43,577 nt of DNA from Brachionus rotundiformis (Eukaryota > Rotifera > Eurotatoria > Ploima > Brachionidae). The position numbers and the translations under genes are program-made. The notes beneath the pieces are model-generated. The model was not told where the DNA came from and did no database searches. It saw only the letters and a program-made list of their open reading frames with translations. The stretch covers positions 6,520,656 through 6,564,232 of the forward strand of contig JAESIW010000137.1 of NCBI GenBank assembly GCA_016802295.1, written 5' to 3'. Of the stretch, positions 1-13,134 are shown piece by piece. Position 1 is the stretch's first letter. Each line of letters begins with the position of its first letter.

Positions 1-1369
1 TTTGTGTGTTGATTCATTTAAAAAACTGTGCTTAAGGTAATGGTAAATTTTGGATATTTTTTGATAGACTTGTGAGATGACACGCAGTCACAGAACATTC
101 TAAAATTTAAACATGTTCTCATGTTGTTTATTATCTGTTTTTATTATTTTATAATCTTATATTCTATTACTTAACTTTTAATACTGAGTTTCTAAAATAT
201 TAATTAAGGCGAATTATGGTAAATAATCGCTACATTTTTATCTATGGATATACAATAAACATATTAAACAACGATCCACTTTAACTATCTCCTCACCTCA
301 CAGACTTGGTCACTTTCCAAGTTAATTTCATTGTTTATCACAAAGGCTCAACACAACTTTATGCATATCTGCCATGGTATGAAAGAATGATCATATTTTA
401 TTTTGGTTTAAATGAATGTTGAGCCCTAACTATAGGAGCTATGTTCTGATTAGGAGACTTAACAATTGTTCATTATTTAACTCATTACCAATATGTAGGT
501 ATTACAGGTCTTGTTCAACATATTTACCATGTAAGGCTTGATCAGATATGCTTTAGTAATCTAAAAGATTAGTTAAGAAGCAACAATAAATGCTTATGTG
601 AAATTTTAAATCATTAATTAATCTTATTTTAATTAACATGTAGTTTTATTCCTTTATTTAAAATTTTATGGCCCTAAAACGTTTTAAGATCACGTGATTT
701 TTAACTCAGACATAAATTAAAGTAGTATCCATGTGACTTAATTGTAGCAAACTGAAGTCAATCATAAAACATGATGCCGGGCATCCCATGTGAGTCGGCT
801 TACGATATCATTTAAATGGCTTTTATTGATTATTTATTTATTTAATTAAAGTTTAAGTCCCATGGACAATTTGAAACAAAAATTGATAGAAAATTAAATA
901 TCCATTTTACAATTAAGTAAAAAATTAAGTTTGTTATATACAAAAAAATGATTAAGATTATTCAGCATACAATGATTATAGAAAATGAATAGTTATTGTC
1001 CATTTTATTAGATATCGGTCTACACTCAATTTGGGGTAAAATTAAATAAAATGTGCAAAGCTTTGTATTGAATAATAAAGACCTTAATTTCTCTTTACTA
1101 ACCGGATATGTCATCATTTGATGGTGCGTGACTTTTTGCCAAAAATAATAAAACAGTCTGAGAGGGCTGGCTATCTGGGCTACTTGTGAAATGGACACAC
1201 AATAGTTTTAAATTTTAAATTACTAACTGAAGAATCTTCAAAAAAAAAATTTAGATTTTTTTACCAAATCTATCAAAAATATTCCAAATTTACCATAAAT
1301 AAAAAGAGTTAATTTCTTCTTTAAATTAATAAACTAATTTCAAAACAAAATGCTCTTTTATTAACTTAC
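1..1369. other. AT-rich non-coding stretch, probably TANC intron
   Basis: No coding exon is recognisable here on either strand. The TANC exon to the right ends at a GTAAGT donor (1364-1369), so this stretch is best read as the start of an intron running off the left edge. The 78-codon minus-strand open frame at 962-1198 does not resemble the TPR repeats expected next in TANC proteins. I see no tRNA, no convincing repeat and no transposon protein. Confidence 0.6.
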
Positions 1370-4300
1370 TCTGTACAAAGTGTTGCCATCCTCTACCAAT
1401 TTGTTCAATAGGGTGATGATAATTTCGGGCTTTCCTTGAGCCATGGCCCATGTTGCCGGATTAAGCTTGGCGCCCTTTTTGAGAAAACAGCTCACTACAG
1501 GCACGTTTCGACATCCGATCGCTCGATCGAGCGGTCGCATGCCAATCTTGTCCACATGCTCAATCTGTGCGCCTTTCTCAATCAGCAGCTGAACAAGTCT
1601 CACGTCACCGTAAAAGGTGGCCAAGTCCAGCGCGGTCCTTCCGCTCTGGTCCGAGTGGTCGATATCGACCCCGTGCTCAAGCAGAGCCATTGCTGCGTTG
1701 TGGTGTCCCTTGAGACAGGCCCAGCTCAGCGCAGACAGCCCGTCCCTGTCCTGGACGTTCAAATCAGCGCCCTTCTCTATCAAAATGTCCATAATGGCCA
1801 AGTGTCCCTCGGACGCGGCCAGTATTGTGGGCGTGCGGCCGTTCTTGTCCGCCAAATTGATGACATCCACATTTTTGACCAGCAGAAACTCGACCAATTC
1901 CCAACAGCCCGATTTCACAGCACACAACAACGGACTCCACGATCTGCCATTGCACACACTGACCGACGCGCCGGCCTCATCCACCAAATATTCACATACC
2001 AACTTGTGACCATTTAGACAAGCAGCGCTCAACGCTGTTTCGCCCCTGAGCGAGTCCACACTGTCCACGTGCACATCACAGCTCCTAATTACATACATCA
2101 AACAATTTAGGTTTCCACTACTAGCCGCCAGGACCATCGACTGCTCCAGCAGCAGCTTTACCGAGCCTAGACCCAGCCTGCTCTGGATAAACTGAATGTA
2201 CAATTCTAGAAATTGATACAAGTCTTTTCTGGACAAACTGGCGTAGGTGAGCGCGCACAGTCCATTGGCATCAAGCTGGGTGATCATGGAGAGCGGATCG
2301 CTGCTCTTTTCGAGTATAAACTTGGCACACTCGAACTGGTCGTACTGGGTAGCGTAGCACAAACAATTCAGGCCGTTTGGGTCAACTATGCTGGCATGGT
2401 CGTGGTGTGCGAGCAGCTCTTGGACTAGGTCCGTGTGTCCCAACGAGGCTAGCACGCAAATAAGAGGCGATTGGTTGAAATATGGCACTGTGCACTGATT
2501 ACAATCGATGCCAAGTGTGAGAAACAATTTGAACAGCTGTGCATCTGGCCAGGACAAAAACTCGCCAGAAACAACCAGTCCGGAGACAAGGGTGGACAAA
2601 TTTTGCGACCACTTCAAGTAAGGGACATAGACAGTCATCAAGTAGAGGAGCAAATCGCTCGGCATCGACTTGTGGGCATATCTGATCGACTCGATCAGCA
2701 GCCGGGTCGATTTGGCCGAGCTTAGTTTGAGATTAAACTCAATGGACCTGAACAAATTGAGACCAAGCATGAACCAGCCCCATTTTGGAGAGTATATTTG
2801 TTTGGCGCTTTTGGCATGGTAGTCAAGCCACCAGTCGCGCAAGCCAGGATGGCTAAATGAGTACATTTTAGTCCTTGGCAGCCGGATGCTCTGGCATTCG
2901 GGCTCATAGTACTGAAAATTGGTTATAAAACAACCAATTTGGTTCAATTGGTCAATTAGGTCGTTTAAGGTGCACTTTTCTGAGCTCAAATTAGAACAGT
3001 TTATGGACTCGTAGAGCTCTTCGAGACTCAGTGGTCTACGAGAACTTAGAACTAAAGTAAATATGTAGCAGGCGAGTTTTTCATAGGCCATTTTGGACTG
3101 AAATTTAAGATTAAAATAAAGCTTGACCAAGTCGTCAAAGTTTTTTGGCAATACTTTGAAATTGGAGTTTTTAATGGTCAAATTGCCTTTGCTAATGAGG
3201 TCAAGGACAAGCTTGATGAACAGGTAGTTGTTGCCGGCCAAGTGAGACAGGTGCTGGACAAACTTGAGCTGAAAATTTGAGTCTAGTTTGTTGGTGTTGA
3301 GGGTGCCGTAGCGGGTCAGGCTAGGCGAATTGGTGCTGTTGAAGTAAAGAATGTTCTTCTGAATTTCGACTGACTTGTTTAGTCTGTGTATGATGTAGTC
3401 ATTTAGGTCTTTGTTCAGATAGTTGGAAAAGCTTTGCGCTGATTTGGATACCAGGTTGATCACGTGATAATTGAGTGTAGACTTGCGTAGCCATTGGTCG
3501 TTGCGCACGGTTAGGATGAACTTGAACCATTTGGGAAATATGGACATATTTTTGGTGAGAAAGATTGCCAAGTTGTTCACAGATGATTGAGTGTGGTCGA
3601 GGTCCATGGCGTAGTCTAAGCCATCGATGACTACGTAGAAATTGGTCATTAATACTGAATTAGAGCTAATCAAAGCGTCGATTGGGTCTATGATACACTT
3701 TTTGAGAATAAGGTCCGAGTCCAAGCGGCACATGTACGGATGGAGGATTTTTTTGAGCAAGCTATTGCCATTTTCGGTCAGAATGGACTTGTAGTGAGCA
3801 CGTAGCGGCTCAAAGTTGGTCAAAGACCAGGCCAGTGTGTGTATAAATTGGGATGTTTCTGCTGTTTGAGAGTCCTCCGGTGCGCAAAAGTACGCACAGC
3901 CTAAATTAGAGGATAGATTTTTTACCAAGCTGGTCGAGCTTGAGCCAACTGTGTTGTAACATGAACTGTTTGATTGATTCAGTGCATCAATGGATGAAGA
4001 TGAGGAGCACAGGGATGACGAAGAGTTTGTCCTTTTATTTGTGTTGTGGAAGAGTGACGAGTTCTGGAACAAATATTGGCACAATTTGGTCTTGCCTGTG
4101 CCCGACTGACCATTTAGAACCACCACTTGATTCCCATCCAATGCCTTTATGTCAAATTTTAAATCATTATTTTTATCTATTTTAATATGATTTTATTTAT
4201 TTAGCAATATTTATAAATTATTTATTAAATTAATTAATTATTATTTATATATCAAATAAAAAAATTTTATTATCTTTCCATAGGTCATTTTATTCCAATA

Positions 4301-6622
4301 AAGTTCTAGACACTGGTATATTAAATTTTTCTTAAGTTAGTTTTGCAGCTTTTTTTATCTGCTTGAAGAAAAAATCTCGTATATTTAATGATAAAATTAG
4401 TAATCAATTAAATTTATCTTATTTAAAAGATTTTTAGTCAAAGCCAGTAATTTGCTATTTACAACTTTTGTTAAGTTATTTTTGCAAATGATCGGCTTAA
4501 GAAAAACAATCTCCAGTAGGGATCTAGAAGATGTCCTAAGATATGTACTGGTCCGAAGAACCCTAGTTTATAATCAAGGCAAGATGTGAGCCACTTAATA
4601 AATGTAATTGTCAGTACACTTCTCAAAGTCTAACTTTTAAGGATATAAAAGAGTGACGAGGCCACTTTTGAATAAATTTCAGCTGCTCCCCTGATTTTTA
4701 TAAAAAATACAGAATAGAGTCGCCATAAGTTGGCACAGAGACAAGATGAAGTTTCTAATGGTATTTTTTTCAATAAATAAAAGACAAAGCTTTACTTTAT
4801 TTTATTTTATTCTATTTCTTTTTAAATTACCCTGTCTACTGAATAAATAAAAAAACTACAAGTGTTTACCATTAACTCTTGACCAAATTATATTATCAAA
4901 GTTAAAGCTTAAACTTAAGCGTTTAGTTTAGGGTTTATTAAACGGACAGATAAAAACTTCCAAGCTATTGTTACGATGCCCATCAATTACCAGTTAATAC
5001 TGCAATTCTATTATTTATACGTGAAAAATCTCAATAAATTATATTTGAGTTTTAAACGTTTTATTGAAAATTGAAGAATAATTATTGATTTGAGAAATAA
5101 ATCCAATTGCACAATAACTATTATAAGTTTTAAATGCTAGTTAGTATATATTTAAAAAGTATATTTAAAAATTTCTTCTCTATTAATAAAAATAAGCTTT
5201 TACTAAAAAACTAAGAATATCATTCTTAAAGATTTAAACTAAGATATAGGAAGACACACAGAGAGTCTAGTTCTGTTTCTTTTTAAACCGCCAAGTTAAT
5301 ACATTTCTGATTTTTGACTGCTCTAGCCAAACTCTTATAGGATTGTCAAGGAAAGCTAACAAAGCTACCGTAAATCTTCTCATTCTAAGTTGTCCAATCA
5401 GAAAGCCTTGTCTGAACAGTTTAACGGCTTTTGAAGGCTTGTGCAACAATGAAAAGAAGAACACAAACACAAATACCGTATCTATTCTCGCTCACCTTCT
5501 CCCACAATCAACTCAGTCAACAACTAAAACATCAATAAACCAAACAACTTCGACAAAGACAACTAATCAACCAAAAACAAAGAAAAAAAACAATTGGCAG
5601 AAACTAATTGACTTTGTTGACCAACTGGACATTTAGTTCAATTACCAACTAACACTGAAACAGTTCATAAACCAGAAATGACAGAAACCTGAAACCCTTA
5701 TATTAATCTCAAGGAGCCTTAGCTCGATACAGATAAACAAACAAAATTGCCTTTTTCTTCTCCATTAAATAGATAAAAAATGTATCTTACATCAGATTGA
5801 TGAATTTTCCAGCATGGTGAGTGATATCTCACCATACCATCCCTATCCTAGTATAATAATTTATGTGAAATAAATGTGACTCAACTAAATTTAAAATAAA
5901 CAACGACTTACTTTGTCAATTTCTTTGAATAGCCACTCTCTGCCAATGAACCTCTCACTCTTGTCATACGCACTGGCTGGTATTAGCGGCTTGAGCTTTT
6001 TGAAAATAATCCTACCACCAGTCGTCTTGTTCGAGTCCATGTCGTCTACAAACTCGTCCACATCGTCCTCTAAGTCACATTCAATCTTGTCAACGCGTTC
6101 CAAACTGTGTTTTTTCTTTATAACTGTTTTTATTTTTCTCTTGCACTTGTTGCTATTAGTGATTATGTTATCTTTGGATTCGAATGAATAAGAGGATAGA
6201 TAAGAAGTGGATGTGGTAGACGAGGATGGCGATGTGAAAGAATCGTTCTTTAAATTGACCATTTTGGATGGTGTCTTTTCGTGCCTGTTCAATAGAAGAT
6301 ATAAATTTATCTGCTTTAAGAGGTCGACTTTGGCTTGACTTGATGTAGGCAGAGGCGGCTCCCGGTCGTGGCTCATTATTGACCGGTCGCTCTCATCTAT
6401 CTGTTTGTTCAGCTTAAGTGATGTTTGTTGATGAGCTCTTAGACGGTCCGATATGGACAAGAAGTCACTGTTTGTCAAGTCGGGTGTGCGCTTTCCTAGT
6501 CTCTTTTCCTTCTCTATCTCTTCTTCTTCTTCATCAATCAAGCTATTTGATTCTGAATACTCTATTTCAATGTTAATATTATTATTGAATTCAGTACGTT
6601 TCGATTCATTTATGAGCTTCAT
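1370..6622 (-). CDS. TANC-family scaffold protein (rolling pebbles-like), two exons, 3' partial
   Basis: Exons 6622..5912 (237 codons) and 4144..1370 (925 codons) join in phase 0 across a 1767-bp intron with donor GTAAGT and acceptor AAAG. The second exon ends at another GTAAGT donor in phase 0, so the protein continues past the left edge. The predicted 1162 residues run: acidic, Ser-rich N-terminus; FIGREWLFKEIDK just before the splice, the segment preceding the P-loop in TANC proteins; Walker A GQSGTGKT (about 249-256) of a STAND-type NTPase; then about ten ankyrin repeats (roughly 790-1140). The last residues, around LLNKLVEDGNTLYR, match the linker leading into the TPR repeats of TANC1/2, which are missing here. 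TANC proteins are synaptic or muscle-attachment scaffolds (Drosophila rols, vertebrate TANC1/2). The start is the first in-frame ATG after a stop; upstream exons are possible. The second exon has no ATG of its own at the P-loop end, which is why the upstream exon is needed. Confidence 0.88.
4548..4655 (+). repeat. Diverged copy of a repeat also present near 34900
   Basis: Inside the TANC intron, words such as GACAAGATGTGAGC-like, TAAATGTA-TTGTCAG and TCTAACTT occur in the same order and spacing as at about 34905-34980, inside the inverted-repeat element at 33631-35041. This suggests a second, eroded insertion of that family. No terminal inverted repeat is visible at this copy. The rest of the intron (4145-5911) is AT-rich and holds no gene I can support. 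Confidence 0.45.
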
Positions 6623-6892
6623 TGCTATTGAAACGTACAGGCTCAATTATTGATTTGTATTCTTTATTATGCTTGTTTTAAGACAAAATTATGATTACAA
6701 ATGGAGAATATCATATGACTTTAAATTGGGGATTATCTAGTATTAAATTGACTCTAATTAGACATGGACACAAATTGATCTAAATATTAATTTTTTATTA
6801 TAGCTTCTTTTTATATATTATCAAATAAATAGAAAATTTTTTTAATTAGCGAAAATAGACTAAATGAACTAGACATAAGACAAAATTTGTTA

Positions 6893-7130
6893 ACACAGAT
6901 GCCACTATGATAAGACCTTCATTGAGAGTGTGAGTGAATTCACATACCTAGCAAGTATGACAAGTGAATGAATGGTAACGCCTTAAGACATTGAGAATAG
7001 CATTTACCAGACTCAAGCCAGCATGGAAGTCAAAGCAAGCAAACAAAAATCAGCATAAAAAACACTTTTTCAGAGTTGGAAAGAAAAAGCCTTTCCACTG
7101 TAAGCAAGAGATGCTGAATTCTGAGACCTG
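6893..7130 (+). mobile_element. Decayed non-LTR reverse transcriptase fragment
   Basis: Reading across frameshifts gives FTYLASMTSE followed by a segment like DIENSIYQTQAS. This matches the 'sFtYLGS.is...dI..RI..A...' block that follows the catalytic region in many LINE reverse transcriptases, and it is seen in better form at the right end of this window (43290-43360). There is no continuous open frame, so this is a relic. The 6660-6890 stretch before it holds nothing I can identify. Confidence 0.45.
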
Positions 7131-7335
7131 TTCAACTTAAATATAAAAAAATGGGTCTGATTCGGAATGGGTCGGTCACAATTTTACATTAATATTTAAT
7201 TTTAAAAATAGATAACAATAAAATAGAATGTTTAAATAGAGTTCTAAAGTATTTCATTTTTCTGCAAATGCGCCCATTTAATAGAAAATAAACAAAAAAA
7301 ATTAAAATTTAAGTTTTTTTTTATCAACCTGATAG

Positions 7336-7632
7336 ATCCAGTTGATCCAGTTGTTTAAGTTAAATAACAAAATTGAATTAGTTGAGTTTAGAAAAGATTT
7401 AACCTATGGTCAAACCGGCCAAATATATGATTTAAGAAGGCATTCAAAAACTCTGCGTCGTGAACAGACAAAAAACTACTCATCGCGTTTCCATTTTTTC
7501 ACAAATAGAGTTGTGATATGGAACCAATTGCCGGTAGAAATAGTTAGCGCAAAAACGTTGAATATCTTTAAGTCGAAATTAGATTCTTGGCTTGTGAAAA
7601 AAGAAGCGACTGCTATAGCTCTAGTCAAATAA
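7336..7632 (+). mobile_element. 3' end of a LINE ORF2 (C-terminal tail), 5' truncated
   Basis: An open frame of about 96 codons ends at 7632. Its sequence includes YSSRFHFFTNRVVIWNQLP and later IVSAKTLNIFKSKLDSWL, which match the conserved C-terminal tail of CR1/Jockey-type ORF2 proteins ('F..Rvv..WN.LP..iv.a.tl..FK..ld'). There is no in-frame ATG at the front: the frame opens on TTG after AT-rich DNA. It is therefore a 5'-truncated insertion rather than a gene. The AT-rich DNA to about 8150 is probably 3' UTR and host sequence. Confidence 0.75.
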
Positions 7633-8164
7633 GAGCAAAGTAAAATTTTTGATCAAATTTCAAGCACTCAATAATCTTGCTCAAGCATTTTTAGAAATTA
7701 CAATCATTTTTAAATAGTTTAAAAATAAAGCTTTCAAGTGTTAAAAGAATAAAAAATCAGCGATGAAATTTAATTGCGCATCTAAAAATGTTCGAGCAAG
7801 ACGAAATAGCTCACCAATGTGAATGAGATGGGGAGAAGCAAGTGTGAAGGCAAAGGGCCACAAGTAATAACCATTCGCTTCACAACGAATGAATAAGGAA
7901 ATAAGAAAAACAAAAAAAATACTAGACTTTGTATGAAGCGCAAGATATTCTTCTTAAAGCAATTAAAGAACAGTTCAATATGCTAATACCGTTAATTTAG
8001 CATACATTTATAGAAAATTAAACTTAATTTAAATTAAAGACTTTTTATTTCCTAATAGAATAAATATTAATAATAATAAGACTTTAAGTTTGAGATTATT
8101 TGGTTTTAACCATGTGTTGTATCTCCGAGATTATTCCTAATTATAATTGATTATGTCATGAGGA

Positions 8165-8345
8165 AAAATACCCCAATTCCCAGAAGTATACAGCGGGAGT
8201 TAACAACAAAGCTTGAAGACTTAGACTTTGCAGAAGATTTGGCGCTAATGACATGCATATGAAAAACGCAAGATCTGATAAAAAAAAAACACCACATTAG
8301 ATACCCCGATCACCATAGATGGTGCAAAAATTGAGGCATAAGTGA
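8165..8345 (+). mobile_element. Decayed reverse transcriptase fragment with LEDLDFAEDLAL
   Basis: The plus strand reads ELTTKLEDLDFAEDLALMT, the 'l.dlDFADDlaLls' catalytic block (motif C, YADD box) of LINE reverse transcriptases, with the first catalytic-box Asp changed to Glu. A stop codon and an A-run follow closely, so the fragment is inactive. The 7640-8160 stretch before it holds nothing else I recognise. Confidence 0.6.
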
Positions 8346-11300
8346 ACCAACGATGTATGTAGTTTATATTTAATATGAAAAATAATCTTGTGTATAAAAA
8401 TTGTATTTAAATTAAAAAGTCTATATTATGAAATATCCATAGTCATCATCAAGGTAAAAAAGAGAATAGTAGACCATTCTTAATTTAGTCTTCGTTGAAA
8501 AATAGTCTTGGGATTAAATTGGTATCAATCGATTGATTTGGTGCGTTGTCAAGCCAGAAAAGAATAAAAATAAATTAAAATTTAAAGCTACACAAAAAAA
8601 TAAACTGATCTTTCCAAAACATGGTAGAAAAAAGAATTAACAATTAAGCTTAATTAGTAAAATATTGACCTTTTTAATTTAAATATTTATTTAAAAAATT
8701 AACTTTGCCATGGCAGTGATAGTCTCGTAATTTTTTCACCATCTCAAAAAATTTGAAAAATTAAAAATTTCCTTATCTTGATTAACTTGACTTATTAATA
8801 CCAAATTAGTAATTAAAGCTAAAGTTTACTGTGTTTGTTTATTTATCTATTTTTTAGCTTGAAAGAAAATTAATTAGAATTAAGACTTTTTAATAATTGC
8901 GGTCAGAAAAAATCCCTCTTATGTAACCACTAGAACAAAAATCACAATCTCTTCTAACTACTTTGCCAATATCTACTAGATAAACAAAAAAAAAATATTT
9001 TAATTACTTTTTAAATTTAACATAATTAATAATCAAAAAATAAAATAAAGACAATTTTTATTATAAATATTTGGTTTAAAGTTAACTGTTCATATTTATA
9101 GGCAAATATTCAATTAACATTTTGTATTAACAATTTATTGTAAATGCTATCTTCCAAATTAGATCAACCAAGCTAAGCACACACACGTCAAATTAACTTG
9201 AATTCAAAATTTACTAATTTTTAATTAACCAGACTCACTTTAAACTGTACCAAGTCTCTTAATTGTCAAATTTAAGCCCATTTGCCGATAAGACTAGAAA
9301 ATAAATAGAAAAAAATGTTGACATTTTGGGCACAATTAATTTAAAATTGAAATTAAAATTAAATTATTTTATTAATTTAATAAACTAAAATAAACTAAAT
9401 TTATGCTCCATAGTTACAAACTCGGCTTTTCTAACTTTTTTTTTCTTACTTAAATAAGAACTGCTTGACAACATCTTTTTTGTGGCTAATTTATTCCAAT
9501 CAATGGCCAGTTTTAACCTAGGGTCATTTAAATTTAATTAAATTAAATTATTCCTAATAATAGAAGCTTCAAGGCTCTTAACTTCAAAGCTGAGAGTCTT
9601 GGCCTAGTTATGATACCAATTGTCAGAAATCTGTTCTCTTAATTTTCTCACGCTAATGAAGAATTTTAAGAATGCCTTAAGTAAACATTCAAAAATGCCT
9701 ATCAATAGAATCAAAACATAAATAGACAAATAGATATTTAATACTTGATAAGATGATAAGATGGACGTGAGAAAATTCCGAGGTCTTTTATTAAACAGAA
9801 AAGTTTGTCCAGCCAAATATTCACCAAACTATAAATCGAATTAGGCCCAATTTTCTACAAGATAACCAAAAAATATTTGCTCGACTTGTTGGGCAGATAT
9901 TTGAGCCTAAGTATAACCAAATCTAGGTCATAAAAATAAATTTTTGTTATATTTTCCTTCATAAACCGATATAAGTTATGTGTTTTGGTAATAGACAAGA
10001 TGCAATATTATTAATATTTATAGATATGTATTTTTTAATATCAAAAAAGAGCTTGCTAGCGATCATAGGTGTTTGTAGCACCATATGCTGGATTTTTAAC
10101 CCTTCGCAATCAATTTATCTATTATTTACAAATATAAACTCATTCTTGAGTCGACTATTAAAGACTTAAAAAAGTAAACCAACAAATTTTTCTAAGTATT
10201 GGCAAAAATAAAAATGAAATAAATTTAATTTTCTTATTTATTTCGGTCAAAAATTTTCTATATATGAATTAATTTAATTGAAAAAATGTTTTTTCTTAAG
10301 TCATAAATTAGATTTTCATTGTGACCAGGGTCAAAGTTTTGCTTTTTTGTTTCCGATTGTGGCAAACTACTGAACTGAAACCATCTATTGCTTTTCAAAG
10401 ATAAAAATTGTACCAAATTTGGACTAAATTTAATTTTCTATGTTTATACCATGAGCTTTTGCCAAAAACTGGCCTATCATGACAAAGCAAATTTTTTGTG
10501 GATACCATTTTTACCAAGACAATTAAACGAAATTGATTAAGAGCTCAAGTTAAATAAAATGAATCGAAATTCTTAATTTACGGGAAAGAAATATAAAAAT
10601 TATTATAGAAAATATATATAAAATAAAGCAAAATAATTAATAATTGAAACGAATGGGTTCTAATGAATTAAATTAGGCAGCAACAAATTTAAAATGTTAA
10701 TTTGGCTATCAGTTTAATCTTTAGCAATTAATTATTTTATTCAATCAACTGAGAATACTTATTCCAGCTACAAAGCAGAATTATTACTAATATTTATTCT
10801 AATTTATTAATTTTAATCAAATATCAAAAATTTATCACAATAAAATAAAATATTTTACGTGATACCTAATTTATTTTACTGCTCTTATTAAAAAAAAGAT
10901 AATAATCTTATTTTATTTTATTTTTGTGATAATCAAATAAATTAAATGATACATATTGTTAAAAAATGATATTTATTTTTATTGATGATAATAAAAACTA
11001 CAAAAAAAGAACAAAAGTCTACATTTTGGGCTCATAGAGTACATTTTCTTATAGCATTTTGATTTATTCCCAAAGTATAGCAACTAAGACATCCCCTGTC
11101 GCCTTGATTTAGGTAAACCTAACGCCAGTTTTGGTTTTTTACTCTCTGTTCTTTTTGATTGAACTGTTTCCAAATCATCCGCATCTTACAATGCTTTGAG
11201 AATATTAACACATCTTTATTAACTATCAGTTTATCTATTATCAATTATTTTCATTAAAATTTACCATCTCATAAAAAAAAAGAACTGTATAATTAATTTA

Positions 11301-11350
11301 GAAAGAGTCTATTTTGAACTTAACTCTAAGAGCATTTTTAATATATATAA
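8346..11350. other. Gene-poor AT-rich stretch
   Basis: Both strands are dominated by A/T runs and short open frames (for example 9604-9816 minus and 9978-10169 plus). Neither resembles a known family nor shows convincing splice sites or codon bias. I see no tRNA, rRNA or transposase motif here. Confidence 0.6.
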
Positions 11351-12749
11351 CCCATGACCTAAATCTTGATAAGATCTTACTTAAGATCAGATCAAGAAAC
11401 TTACCTTATTCTGAGTAAGAACTTGAAACAAGATCTTATACTTTCAGTAACAGAACTTTGCATGGTTCGGTATCGGATCTTATAAGAGATTTCTAAGGAG
11501 GAAAAAAAGTAAAATTAAAACTTTTCTTTCTTAAAAGATCCATATAAGATTTTTAATTGTAATTTAATTGTATTTAAATAAAAACATATTATCTTAGAAT
11601 ATCTTTTTTTTCTTAGAGAAACGAAACAAGTGATTTCATTTAGAGTAAGATTTTGATAATTTATCTTAAAATTTTCTAGATGAAGGATTACATTTTGAGC
11701 TTCTTAGTCGTTTAGGAGATCTTGAACACAATAATGACAATTCAGAGTTATGCGATTTTGTTTTGAGTTTACACGAGAAAAGAAATTTAACCAAAAAAGA
11801 GTTCAACATTTAATGTCGAATTCTAAAAGAAAATTAAATCGATTTGAGCTAGAACAATTTGAGATTGAAAAATTTGATGATGATGTTTTTATTGGTTTAA
11901 AAATTTCGATAGAAAGCTCAATTTTTCATTCTATAAATTACAAAAAAGCTGGTGAAAATATTTTTTCTCTATAAAGTAAACAGTTGAAGGAAAATCGTTT
12001 TTTGGTTTAGTTAATTATTTTATAGAGATTGAAAATTTTTTTTTCATGTTCTTTTGTTTGCTTTAAAAACGACTAAGACATGTCTTTTTGATGACAGTAA
12101 AGTATGAATTCCAGACAATCTTCAAACTTTAAAGCGGAACAATATTTTTGACAATTTTTTATCAGTTTGTGAAAAAACAGACGTTATATTGATAATTAAT
12201 GCTGATGATACCAAATCAAAGTGTATTATTTATGACTAAAGTGACAATGTATTTTATTTAGTTGAGTTTCTAAATGAAGATGAACACGATTAAATATTTA
12301 AAGTCATTTTATTAAAAACATATTGAAATAAAATTTCCATTAAAAATCTTTTTTCCTTCTTACAACTTACCAGATCTTAATATTAACTTAATAGAAAAAG
12401 ATTATTCATGATTAGAAAATAAGATCTTAAAAAATTTTCTTGAAAAATCTTATCTTAAAATGACTTTGAAATACTCAAAAATGAGATCTTGTAAGGAACT
12501 TTTAATAACTTTTAGGCAAAGATTTTACAAGAATCGACTTAAGAATCTTAATTAAGATCAAGTTAAGATATTATAAGAAATTTTCCATCTAGATTCGTTA
12601 AGATTCTAATCAAGAACCTTAAAATTAGTCTTAAAAAATCTTATTAAATAAGAAAAAGAAAGATAATTTTTAGGAACGGTAAAAGATCTTGAATGGATTT
12701 TTTGTCTTATTCAATCTTATAAGATCTTAAATAAGATTTCCGACCTGGG
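11351..12749 (+). mobile_element. 1.4-kb DNA transposon with AAGATCTT-rich ends, copy 1
   Basis: The left end starts CCCATGACCTAAATCTTG and the right end finishes ...GATTTCCGACCTGGG. The reverse complement of the right end aligns with the left end over about 35 bp with small gaps (shared CCCA, AAATCTT and TAAGATCTTA), giving imperfect terminal inverted repeats. Both ends are packed with the palindrome AAGATCTT and variants. A 74-codon ATG frame at 11750-11974 is present, and an overlapping frame upstream (SRLGDLEHNND...) suggests a longer coding region broken by a frameshift. An inverted copy lies at 20187-21841. I cannot assign the superfamily and see no clear target-site duplication. The protein is not one I recognise. 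Confidence 0.7.
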
Positions 12750-12866
12750 AATGGACTGTTTCAATCTTTTTGGTAGTAATCGTTTTTAAATTTTGAGTTA
12801 AGACTTGAGAATTAACATCTTAATCTTTTTTAACATAGCATTCTGTTAACTGAGGATTTAAATTTT

Positions 12867-12986
12867 CTGTAATCAATCTAACACTGATTTTGTCAGACTT
12901 TCGATACGAAGTAATTGAGTGGGCTTGCCTATGCAGAAAATTCAGGACCTGTTGAATTTTCAGAGTCAGTGTTAGATTGATTACAG
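12867..12986. repeat. Perfect 21-bp inverted repeat with 78-bp spacer
   Basis: The 21 bases at 12867-12887 (starting CTGTAATCAATC) are the exact reverse complement of 12966-12986. The spacer contains no gene. It lies about 120 bp right of the 1.4-kb transposon. It could be a small MITE-like element or a stem-loop; nothing decides between these. Confidence 0.7.
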
Positions 12987-13134
12987 AGTGAACCTTTTTC
13001 AAATTTCTGTAGGAACTCTATTAGAAATCACATTTTGACTCGTGTAAATATTCAACTGGCTATGTTGAAATTTACAACATTTAAGCATTCAATTTTTAAT
13101 AATATTAATCTAATTTACTCAAATTTTGTAAAAA

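Noticed and set aside
1436..2017. Plus-strand open frames opposite the TANC ankyrin exon
   Set aside because: They lie antisense to a long conserved coding exon and have no recognisable motif; they are shadows of its codon bias.
5343..5636. 97-codon plus-strand frame in the TANC intron, Thr/Asn/Lys-rich at its end
   Set aside because: It starts on TTG, is low-complexity in its second half and shows no family motif; the minus frame overlapping it is equally unsupported.
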